64,000 nucleotides of DNA, taken from NCBI GenBank assembly GCA_026075535.2, contig AP026542.1, forward strand, positions 7,750,001 to 7,814,000, written 5' to 3'. Below the pieces are notes generated by a model. The model was not told where the DNA came from. It saw only the letters and a list, made by a program, of their open reading frames with translations, and did no database searches. This DNA comes from Tricholoma matsutake (taxonomy: Eukaryota; Basidiomycota; Agaricomycetes; Agaricales; Tricholomataceae). Shown here piece after piece: positions 54,981 through 64,000 of this stretch; within the stretch, counting starts at the first letter, position 1; every line of letters starts with the position of its first letter. The translations under genes and the position numbers were made by a program.

Positions 54981-57900
54981 GTTGTGCGCGCAGGGCGTAT
55001 GACCCCCGTCTGGTTCTGGCTAGTGTTATCGGTATGTCGGGGTGGCCGTTGGGCACCAGGCGAGTCCGTTAACCCTCATAAAGGGGGCCCACCCGTGTTC
55101 AGGAGCGACTGTCAGGGAGGGGGGACACGAAACTAGGTACTGGTTCGGGGAGGCGCCTGAGCGCTTTCAGATCCACTGTCGGTCATGCGTTACAGCTTCG
55201 ACGCTGTCTACGCTTTCCTTTCCGAGCTGAGAGGCTCACGTCAGGGCGGCAGTCTCCCCTAAATCTTGCACACATACCCGTAGGGATTCGGGGAACACAA
55301 CATTGTCAAGCTCAGGTTGTCGGTACGCCACCACTGGCAAGTCTGTTTACTCGATAAAGGGGGCCCCCTTAGTGGTCATCGCAGCTATCCAGGTGGTTGG
55401 TGCGAAGATTAGCAGGAGGAGGACTTGGGCTGGGCATAGTGTACTTCGTTTGTATGTCTCTACCGCGGACTGCGATCGGGCGCCGCGTTATAAACTTTTG
55501 ACCCAAAAAAAAAAAAAAATGCATGCTGGTAATTTATCAGTAGCTACAGACGTCGTGGCCTCCGAGGAGGACCTTCGCTGTTTCAAGGAGGCTGCCCACA
55601 AGGTGTTCCCTTTCGCGTTGCAAGTAGACGCAGCGCTACCCACCTCCACATCGTACCTCAAGTTGGTCGATGTGCCGTTTATTGCCAACGACAAGGCTCT
55701 AACGCCTGATGTCGTCATTGCACACTTGGGAAAGTCCGGAATCTCAGACCTCACAGTGCTTCAAGTCCCCCCCCGAGTAGTACGCGATTCGAAGATGTCG
55801 GATACGTGCACCGTATACCTTAACATCGCTGATTCAGTCAGTGGTGCACGAGCCAAGGCTCTTATCGGTCGTGGCGTCCAATTTGGACGCTACGTCACTT
55901 ATATTAGGGCAGCCAGGGCGAACCCTGGCCTGCCTCTTTGCCAACGATGCTGGAAGTGGGGCCACCCCACTACGGCATGCAGAGCTCCACAGACCAAATG
56001 CCCAATCTGTGCAGGCCCACACCGCAAGGAGCACCATCGTGCCCTCGCAGGATGTTGCAAGGGAAACGCTAAGGCGAACCCCCCTGTCCCAGCTACCCCA
56101 GAGGGGGCAGCTTGTCCTCACCCGGCCAGGTGCATAAACTGCCGGAAGAACCACGCATCCGACGATCGTCGATGCAATTTCTGGCGACATCGCTTTGACC
56201 GTGACTGGATCAAGGCTCGCTATGACAAGGTGAGTGCGAGACGCAACTTTCGTCCTCCTCCTACTTACCATCCCGCAGGACGCGGTGGCCAAACGTAAAT
56301 GAGGGATAGACTTAGATCTACACCGCAGTTGCGTATATTTAGTCAGAATGTTAACCGTAATTGGGGATACATGGACTCTTTACTGGCAGACCTTATAGAC
56401 GACTATGATTTGCTTTTTATCCAAGAGCCTCCATGGCGATTAATAAGACACACCCCTTCTGCCCATAACAGGGAAGGGGAGGAAGTTATAGGCGCACCAA
56501 TGAGCCCAAACTGGGGTACTTTAGTGCGTCCCTCGGGCATCGATTCCCCTCCACGCGTTGCGGTATACTTTGCGAACAGCATCGCTAACTTAAGACCAGG
56601 TCTCAGACGAGATCTGATTGACAATCGTGACATCCTTCTGTTCTCACTGGGAATAGGGGAGGACGTCATGTTACTAGCTAACGTCTACTCGGATAGCCAA
56701 CACTCGGCCATCACGCTCTTATTTGAGAACGTCATGACGATCCCACGCTTACACTTTATGTGTGGCGATTTCAACGTGCAGCATGCCTCATGGGACCCCC
56801 AGGGGCCTGAACACGCAATCCATGCTGACCACTTAGTGGAAACGGCTACGGCATTAGGCCTGACTAGAGCCCTACCAACAGTGGAGGGCCCTACCCACTT
56901 TCCCCCACAACAGGGCCTTCACCCCACGGTGATCGACCTGATGTTCGTGCCTACAGATCTTAGATTTGTACTGTACTGCGAGATCGTACCTGAAGCCAGG
57001 GGGACGTCTGACCACGCTCCCCTGACATTAGTGCTGCCTGGCCCGGGATCTCTGGTTCTGGTTACCAAGTGGTCCATCAAAAAAGGATCCGAGGAGGAAG
57101 CATCATATCGGGATGCTGTCTCCTCCGCTTTGAATCCGTGGCTTGATTGGCACAGAGAAACACCAGCAGAAATCGATGATGTCGTTTCGGCGATATCAAC
57201 GATTTTAAACAAGGCATGGGAAAATCATGCCAAGGAATCCCGCCTCGGCAAGTTGTCCAAAGGTTGGTGGACAGACGAGTGCAGTGGTGCCCTAGACGCG
57301 TACAGAGCCTCCCGTGATGAGGAGGACTGGAAGCACTATAGAAAAGTCATGCGTCACGCAAAACGGGACTTCTTTGACGACCGTATCCAGGAAGTGGCTA
57401 CGATGAACAGATGACCCTGGGACTTGATGTCCTGGACTCGTCAACGCAACCTCCCGTCGTACGAGGCGATCTCCTACCGGGGAGAACCTTGCAACGATCT
57501 GGATTCTCTCTGGGCTGCCCTTGACGGGTCTTACAACGCTGCCTCAGATCGGGTAGGCGATCTGAGCATTCTCGATGAACTTGATCCGGTGCCTGAAAGG
57601 GCCTGGATCCCGTTCTCCGTCACGGAAATGAAAGAAGCACTAAATGCGTGTTCTTCCCGTTCCGCTCCAGGTCCCGATCATGTTACGTGGTCGCACCTAA
57701 AACACTGGTGTAGCAACCCAGAAGTGGCAGGGCTCATCACCCGCATTGCTGAGGCGTGCATCACTGCTGGCCACTGGCCGGCTCACTTTAAGGAATCCTT
57801 GTCGGTTATCATCCCGAAGCCAGGGAAGCCTAACTACTCCACTCCAAAGTCGTTCAGGCCTATCGTGCTACTGAACACTCTGGGCAAGTTAGTCGAAAAG

Positions 57901-59036
57901 ATGTTGTCTAGGCGACTTCAGTTCGACGGCGTCGCACACGAGGCCTTCGAACAAAACCAGTTCGGAGGCGTCGCCCAGCGTTCCACTGAGGATGCAGGTA
58001 TCTACCTTACCCACCTGGTTAGAGCAGGATGGGCCAAAGGGCTCAAAACGAGTGTCGTCGCCTTCGACATCGCTCAGTTCTTCCCCTCCTTGAACCACCA
58101 GGTTCTATTGGAGATTATTTCTCGGTCGGGGTTCCCTGCGCGAGTAGTGAATTTCTTCCGCTCATACCTGGTCGGTCGCAAGACGACCTACAAATGGAAC
58201 ACTTTCTCATCTGGCTCCTTTGCAGCAGATGTGGGAGTGGGTCAAGGTTCTGCCTTGTCCCCTGTCCTGTCGGCGTTATACCTGACGCCCATCATGAAGC
58301 TCTTCAGAAGAAGCGAAATCGGCAGAGATGTCGATCTCATGTCTTATGTGGACGATGGCACCTTCATCGCCCGCTCCCCACTGTTGGAGGATAACATCCC
58401 CCTCCTTAAAACAGCGTATGGCTGGATCTTCCAGGCATTCACCTCCCTCGGACTTGTACTCGAACATGACAAGTCCGAGATATTTCATTTCTCAAGGGCG
58501 AGGAGGTTCGCCCCCCTGCCCATCGATCTTGGCTTTGCCCCCTAGACGGGCAACACCCCTCTCAAGCCCAAGGTTACCTGGAGGTACCTTGGATTTTTCT
58601 TCGACCATAAGCTCTCCTTCAAAGAGCATACGCGATACTATTCCACCAAGGCCCTTACCACTGCTAGGGCAATGGGTATGCTCGGCAATTCTGTGAGAGG
58701 GTTAACCCCTATGCAGAAACGTCTTCTGTACCGTTCGTGTGTCGTACCCATCATGACATACGGACTGAGACTCTGGCACTTCAAAGGCGCTCGCGTCAAA
58801 GGTGTCATCAAAACGCTGGCCCAGGTGCAGTCCATCGCTGCTCGCTGGATCCTCGGTGCATTCAGAACCACCCCAATCGGTGGTCTGGAAAGTATCGCCG
58901 GACTGCTGCCTATGCAGCTGTTACTGCATCGTTTAGTCGACAGAGGGGTATTCAGAACCCCTCTATTGGCTCCATCACACCCCCTAAGAGCTATCTGAGG
59001 GCCTAATCACGTCGGCACTACCCATTCTCATGAGCT

Positions 59037-59049
59037 AGGACTCTGGGGA
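59037..59049. repeat. TSD of N1-d (second copy 61279-61291)
   Basis: aggactctgggga on both sides, 13 bp identical, in L-k ORF2. Confidence 0.92.
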
Positions 59050-61278
59050 CAACGCTCCTTGACTTGCTACAACCACCATAAATAGTGGTAAACACCTCTG
59101 CTCAACGTTGCATGCGACGTCGACACTTCAATTTTCGTCCGATTTTCGATCGGATTTCACCATCACGAACGCTCTCAGCGTCTCCAGGCCTACCCTGATT
59201 TGCTAAGAGATCCGTCCATCCGATCTCCCTGGATGCCCCGGTCATTGTTTTTGACAATGGCTGCTATCTGTCTCGTTCTCCTGGGCTTCGAGGATCCTGA
59301 CTAGGTGAGTGTCGTTTATGAAAGAGTAGTCTGGGTCCCTCTGGGGGCTTAGAGTGGGTGTGGGATGCCTGCTTCAACGCTCGCCCAAGTCGACACACTC
59401 GTTTAGTTGGGGGAGGTCTGGCTTAGGGAGAAGGGACGTTATCACTGGATTGCTAGTTGTCTGGGAGGCTTCTAGCCTCCATGCTCTGTGAGTTTCTATT
59501 ACTAGAGACATGCTACACTGACTACCCATTGGAATACACCATCGTTAAAAGGGGCCGGGCGATGGTGCCCCCTGGCGGCTAGGTCGACACCTTGGTGGCC
59601 GCCACTCTCCACCAACTCTCTACCTCCGGTGCTCACTCTTCTAGGGTGGCATGACCCGGGTTCAATCTTCTCCCACTGGGTTACAGGATGTGCGGCCTGT
59701 CCCCCCCTCGGAGCGTTCGGAGGCAGTATCGGGTGGACCCGGAATAGAGATAAGGGGCCAGCTGTTATCGACGGCACGCTACGTATCTTGATTTCTACTA
59801 TCACCTACTAGCACTAACTTCCCCTCTCAATGCCTAAACGGCGAACTAGAGCCCAAATACCATGCTGGGGTCTACACGACCCCTCCCTGATCACGGGCGA
59901 CATCTATGATGATGGCGTCCAAGACTACGACACCCGATACGATCACGACGATCCGGGTGTAGCTACTGCCCTACGGGCAGTTAGAGATCTATGGGCTGGA
60001 GAGGACCTCTCCGACCCTGAGGATGATGAGGACTCTCTTGCTATGCAAGAGGCCCTCGATTACGCCGAGAGCAGCCCCAAGCTGGCCTCGAGGCAAACGA
60101 TCGACTGTGTGCTGTGGGCGCAGGACGTCCATGTCGCACATAAATGATGGACTCGCAGTCTCGAACGCGAGGACATGTACACTCAGGAGCTCGGCATTGC
60201 TGAGCTCTTCTATCCGGAGGCATCCCCTGCCCCGTTACCGCCTTTGCCCCCCATCCCTGAGCTGGTGGAGGACGAAGCGCCGTTATCTGTGAATGAGAGG
60301 CTGGAAATCGAAGCCACCTCTCATGCCATGCTACACCAACTCGACGCGATGACCATGTTTGTTGGTACCGTCCATACATCCGCCGTTCCCCCTGCAGAGA
60401 GGAACGCATGGTGCCAAATGGCCTGGGAATTATTCACGACCACCTGGCGATTGTCTGAGACGATGTCGGCGGAACTAGCAGCCGTTCCGACACCTCTCGA
60501 CCTCACGTCTCCGGCAGCCTTCCGGGCTTCCTATGCGGCGGTGCACACCGCTCAATCAGAGCCTCAATCTGGGGAACCCTCGTCCCCAGCACGGCGCCGT
60601 CGTCCTCGAGGCCCTCGTGGACAGCAGCGCCGCAACTAGTACAGGGGGCTATCCCCCTCTACCTTCACGGCCACCAAGTAACTGGTGGCCACTATCGGGA
60701 TGGTGACATGGTGTCGCTTCCCTATACCTTCCCCCCACTGCGGGGGGGACGATGTCATCGAGTGCGTGCACATGGGTGCATTTGCTCGAGGGGGGTCTTG
60801 GCCCCCTACTTACGGCGGTCACGGTGAATAACCAGGTGAACAACCACCCGCCTTGTTACTGTCACTCGTGCACAACACGGTGATGGTCCACCTCATTCGT
60901 CTGGGGTGGTCAATCCTCGTTGGCTGGAAAAACGCAGATGGTTATTCCTCCTGCAAGGGGGGATTTACGGTGAATTAACACTGCTGCGCCTGGTCTGGCC
61001 TCGGTCGGACATGTGGCTGGGGGACCGTTTGCTCCAGGGGGCGATCTAATGGCTAAATTCGGGAGGGGGGGGCGCCCCCTCCAGATTATTGCCTTTCCTG
61101 GCTGAGAGGCCAACGTCTGTGGAACTGCCCGCCTAAAGGTGGCTAAAACGGGGACCTGAGTGGGAGATGGGCGAGGGGAACGCGTAGATAAAGTAGTACC
61201 CAAGTTTGTACCTTGCTCCGCGGACTGCGTTCGAGCCCCGCGTTATAAATTCTGATCCAAAAAAAAAAAAAAAAAAAA
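59050..61278 (+). mobile_element. N1-d: complete N1 element in L-k ORF2
   Basis: 2229 bp from the N 5' terminus (caacgctccttgac) to poly(A) 61259-61278. Leader 59050-59829, broken ORF 59830-60639, 3' UTR 60640-61258 with the GCAA hairpin (one stem base changed) and the shared tail. Confidence 0.94.
59830..60639 (+). pseudogene. N1-type protein gene, one stop
   Basis: 270-codon frame, nearly identical to the intact N1 genes. A single TGA at 60145-60147 replaces the CGA of HKRWTRS. Downstream QELGIAELFYPEASP, PELVEDEAPLS and WCQMAWELFTTTWR are intact, as is the RRRRPRGPRGQQRRN tail. Otherwise full length. Confidence 0.87.
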
Positions 61279-61751
61279 AGGACTCTGGGGAGGGAATGTG
61301 CTCAACACACTTAACCTACAAGGGCCGTCTGTTGCCTCAGCTGCAGCGCTGGCCCTGGTACCAGGCGATGAATTCAACCCCTTTGGGGAAGAAAACACAC
61401 CTGGAAACAGAGTGAAGGATCTATTCCCCACTCGCTTCTCCTCTCATCGCCTCACCTCTAAGGAGGATGGAGCGAGGAATTCTTACAGGAGTGACCTGGA
61501 CAAAGCCTGGGCTTTGGCCCAGGTGGAGGAGGACACTCTCGTCGTTGCAGTGGACGCTTCGGCGCCCACAGATGCTAAATTCCAAGCTGTCGCCTGCGCT
61601 CTTGTCTTCGGACAGGGAGAACAGGTGAATCGCATTGTCTCAGCTTCTGGGAGGAGAACCCCCCCGGAAGTCGAACTGTTCGCTCTCCAACTTGGTGTCT
61701 CCGCTGCGTGCAGCAGAGGATGCAAAAAGCTGGTGATATTCTCGGATTCTA

Positions 61752-61764
61752 CTACGGGCATTGA
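61752..61764. repeat. TSD of N3-d (second copy 63639-63651)
   Basis: ctacgggcattga on both sides, 13 bp identical (one more A matches if the poly(A) end is counted), in the RNase H region of L-k ORF2, just after SDSTTGI. Confidence 0.92.
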
Positions 61765-63638
61765 CAGCGCTCCTTGACTTGTTACAACCACTATAAACAG
61801 TGGTAAACACCTCCGCTCAATGTTGCCAGCGACGTCGACACTTCAATTTACGTCCGATTTTCGATCGGATTTCACCATCACGAACGCTCTCGGCGTCTCC
61901 AGGCCTGCCCTGATTTGCTAAGAGATCCGTCCATCTGATCCCCGGGGATGCCCCGGTCATTGTTTTTGACAATGGCTGCTATTCGTCTCGTTCCCCTGTG
62001 CTTCGAGGATCCTGGCTAGGTGAGTGGTGTCTATGAAAGAGTAGTCTAGGTCCCTATGGGGGCTTAGAGTGGGTGTGGGATGCCTGCTTCAATGCTCGCC
62101 CAAGTCGACGCACTCATTTAGTTGGGGGAGGTCTGGCTCAGGGGGAGGGACATTGTTACTGGACTGCTGGTCGTCTCTGGGGCTTCCAACCTCCATGCTA
62201 TGTGAGTCACTACTACTAGGGACAAGCTACACTGACTACCTGTTGGAATACACCGTCGCTAAAAGGGGCCGGGTGATGGTGCCCCCTGATAGCTAGGTCG
62301 ATGCTCTGGTGGCCACATTTCACCACCGACTCCTCACCTCTGGTGCTCACTCCTCTGGGGTGTTATGACCCGGGTTCAATCTTCTCCCACCAGGCAACAG
62401 GATGCGCGGCCTGTTCGCCCCCTCGGAGCGTTTGGAGGCTATATTGGGTGGACCTGGAACTGAGATAAGGGGCCATCTGTTATCGACCTTACACTACGTA
62501 CTTTGACTGTTATTGTCATTTACCTGTGTGGACTCACTCTCAATGCCCAAACGGCTGAACAGAGACCAAACCGCACGCTGGGGCCTTCATGACCCCACCT
62601 TGATTACGGGTGACATTGTTGGTGATGATGCCCAAGACTACGACACCCAGTTCTCACAGAACGAACTGGAGGTAGCAGCTGCCCTAGGCAGTTTGAGATC
62701 TGTGGGCCGGGGAGGACCTCCCCGACCCTGACGACTACGTGGACTCTCTTGCTAGGCAGGAGGCCCTCGCTTACACTGCACGCTGTGTATTTCGATCACT
62801 TGCATCACATACCAGTACTAACTTGCTCCTGATGCCCAAGCGGACAACCAGAGACGATCGTTCCAACGATCCTACGCCTCCGGCAGCTGTTCCAGCTTCC
62901 TGTGTGGCGATGCCAACAGCTCTAGCAGAGCTCCAATCTGGGGAACCCTTGTTCCCAGTACAGTGCCATCATCATCACAGATGGCTGTGCTGCTACTTGT
63001 GTGGGGCATCCTGCTCCACACCCATCACCGCCAGTCTGCTGGCTGCTGTCGGGTTGGTGACAAATGTTGCTACCCTTTACGTTCTCCCCGCTGCGGGGGG
63101 GAAATTGCTATCGAGTGCATGTGCTGGCAGTGCATTTGCTCGAGGGGGGCTTTGGCCCCCTGCTTACGGCAGTTCCGGTGAATAACCAGGTGAACAACCA
63201 GCTGCCACATTACTGTTACTCGTGCATGACACGGTGATGGTCCACCTCGTTCATCCAGGGTGGTCAATCCTCGTTGGCTGGGAGTATGCAGACGGTTATT
63301 CCTCCTGCAAGGGGGGATTTATGGTGAATTGACACTGCTGCGCCTGATCTGACTTTGGTTGGATATGTGGCTGGGGGACCGCTTTGCACCAGCTGACGAT
63401 CTAATGGCTAGCTTCGGGAGGGGGTCTCCCCCTCCAGATTATTGCCTTTCCTGGCTGAGAGGCCAACGTCTGTGGCACTGCCCGCCTAAAGTGGCTAAAA
63501 CGAGGACCTGGGTAGAATATGGGTGAGGGGAAGCGTAGTTATAGTAGTACCCAAGTTTGTATCCTGCTCTGTGGACTGCGATCGAGCCCCGCGTTATAAA
63601 TTGTTGACCCAAAAAAAAAAAAAAAAAAAAAAAAAAAA
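61765..63638 (+). mobile_element. N3-d: complete N3 element in L-k ORF2
   Basis: 1874 bp from cagcgctccttgac to a long poly(A) (63611-63638). Same shortened layout as N3-a, b and c. Perfect TSD and the longest A tail in the window suggest a recent insertion. Confidence 0.94.
62543..63185 (+). pseudogene. N3-d coding region: short first frame and 148-codon second frame
   Basis: The first frame (62543-62731) starts MPKRLNRDQTARWGLHDP and passes into another frame at the subfamily deletion. The second (62739-63185) reads DSLARQEALAY, the duplicated start region MPKRTTRDD, AELQSGEPLFP, then 3' UTR sequence. The downstream frame is open, as in the other three N3 copies. Core N blocks are absent. 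Confidence 0.55.
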
Positions 63639-64000
63639 CTACGGGCATTGAGTCCCTAATCGATCCAAAACCACGTTCTGGGCAAATCTTCGCCCTGGAC
63701 GCTTGTCGCTCTTTTCGCCCCTGGCTAGCTGGGGACGAGGAGAGAAACGTCACATTCTGGCATGTCCCCTCGAAATTCGAGTGGAACGTACACAAGATGG
63801 CTCACGATGTAGCTACATCGACCAAGATCTCCGTGGGCAGACACCCGCGGACGTCCTTAGACTACCTTAAAAACCAGGTCGAAAAGGTCATTTGTAAGGA
63901 TTGGCACACCCGGTTCTCAGATCCGGTGTATCGTGGTCGGCACTTCTACCAACTCAAGGGAGTAGGTGGAAAGCCAGTTTTACCCTCGACTCACAAAGGT

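Larger units (their letters stand above)
49072..55518 (+). mobile_element. L-l: full-length LINE nested in L-k ORF1
   Basis: 6447 bp: 5' UTR 49072-49199, ORF1 49200-51110, ORF2 51111-54980, 3' UTR 54981-55504, poly(A) 55505-55518. Perfect TSD. Several stops, mostly CGA to TGA, have accumulated since insertion although the TSD is still exact. Confidence 0.95.
47915..56298 (+). pseudogene. L-k ORF1, split by L-l but otherwise open
   Basis: Coding parts 47915-49071 and 55533-56298 total 641 codons with no internal stop, so the only damage is the L-l insertion. Start MSETFSRRGG at the family ATG. N-terminal Ser/Pro/Arg-rich region, folded middle (RRQVLVYVRPPLG ... RYVTYIRAA), then three zinc knuckles: CQRCWKWGHPTTAC, CPICAGPHRKEHH and CINCRKNHASDDRRC. 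It ends GRGGQT then TAA directly before the ORF2 ATG at 56299. Best reference for the unbroken ORF1 C-terminus. Confidence 0.88.
47786..64000 (+). mobile_element. L-k: LINE from its 5' end, split by L-l, N1-d and N3-d; runs off window
   Basis: Pieces 47786-49071, 55533-59049, 61292-61764 and 63652-64000 are collinear: 5' UTR, ORF1, and ORF2 into the C-terminal region. Three insertions each have a clear TSD. Its 3' end is outside the window. It is inserted in L-i ORF2 after gggcctggat; the right-hand TSD cannot be seen. Confidence 0.9.
56299..64000 (+). pseudogene. L-k ORF2, three stops, split by N1-d and N3-d, runs off window
   Basis: 56299-59049 covers endonuclease and RT (SYVDDGTFIARSP intact). 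61292-61764 covers the start of RNase H (AVDASAP, PPEVE, SDSTTG). 63652-64000 is the rest as far as the window allows (AHDVATS present). Stops: 57412-57414 (CGA to TGA), 58543-58545 (TAC to TAG) and about 58997 (TTA to TGA). The end of the gene is outside the window. Confidence 0.87.

Noticed and set aside
1..64000. Bacterial or phage features, CRISPR array, operons with Shine-Dalgarno sites
   Set aside because: All repeats are LINE or N copies with poly(A) and TSDs. No short regularly spaced repeats, no prokaryotic genes.

Overview
This window is eukaryotic DNA made almost wholly of retrotransposons. I found no host gene, tRNA, rRNA or CRISPR array. The best guess for the host is a filamentous fungus, probably a basidiomycete. 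The reasons are a Tad1/I-like non-LTR element with endonuclease, reverse transcriptase and RNase H, a fungal-sized (49 nt) intron-like segment, and GC-rich sequence. This is inference, because no host marker gene is present.

Two kinds of element account for all but about 54 bp. (1) L, an autonomous LINE of about 6.45 kb. It has a 128-bp 5' UTR that always begins at the same base, ORF1 (about 636 aa, disordered N-terminus, three C-terminal zinc knuckles), ORF2 (1289 aa: APE-type endonuclease, RT with YVDD, RNase H, C-terminal CCHC), a 524-bp 3' UTR and poly(A). ORF1 and ORF2 abut as TAAATG. (2) N, a set of non-autonomous elements of about 1.9-2.26 kb in four subfamilies (N1-N4). They lack EN, RT and RNase H and end in the same 3' tail as L. 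They encode one protein of about 270 aa that I do not recognise (acidic N-terminal half, basic C-terminus). N copies are flanked by 13-15 bp target-site duplications (TSDs) of the same kind as L copies, so N is most simply a trans-mobilised partner of L.

Layout: 1-690 L-a(-); 691-2575 N1-a(+); 2576-6133 L-b(+) split by N2-a (3297-5554); 6134-19214 L-c(-) split by full-length L-d(+) (8115-14564) and N1-b(-) (14966-17186); 19215-23020 L-e(+) split by N1-c (19560-21767); 23021-27609 L-f(-), internally chimeric; 27610-29473 N3-a(+); 29474-30999 L-g(+); 31000-31053 unassigned; 31054-31516 N2-b(+); 31517-33380 N3-b(-); 33381-33841 L-h(-); 33842-47785 L-i(+), which contains L-j(+) (34139-44701), itself split by N3-c(-) (35744-37610) and N4-a(-) (40967-43182); 47786-64000 L-k(+), which contains L-l(+) (49072-55518), N1-d(+) (59050-61278) and N3-d(+) (61765-63638) and runs off the window.

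The nesting is four levels deep. It checks arithmetically: removing N3-c, N4-a and one TSD copy each from L-j leaves about 6451 bp, against 6447-6450 bp for L-d and L-l, and restores frames of exactly 637 and 1290 codons. At least 15 premature stops are CGA->TGA, which suggests deamination of methylated CpG. The most interesting points are the LINE/N partnership and its uncharacterised protein, a 49-nt intron-like segment at the ORF1/ORF2 junction kept in all six copies, an RNase H active-site loss in the only unbroken ORF2, a chimeric ORF2 in L-f, and several polarity-switch junctions without TSDs.
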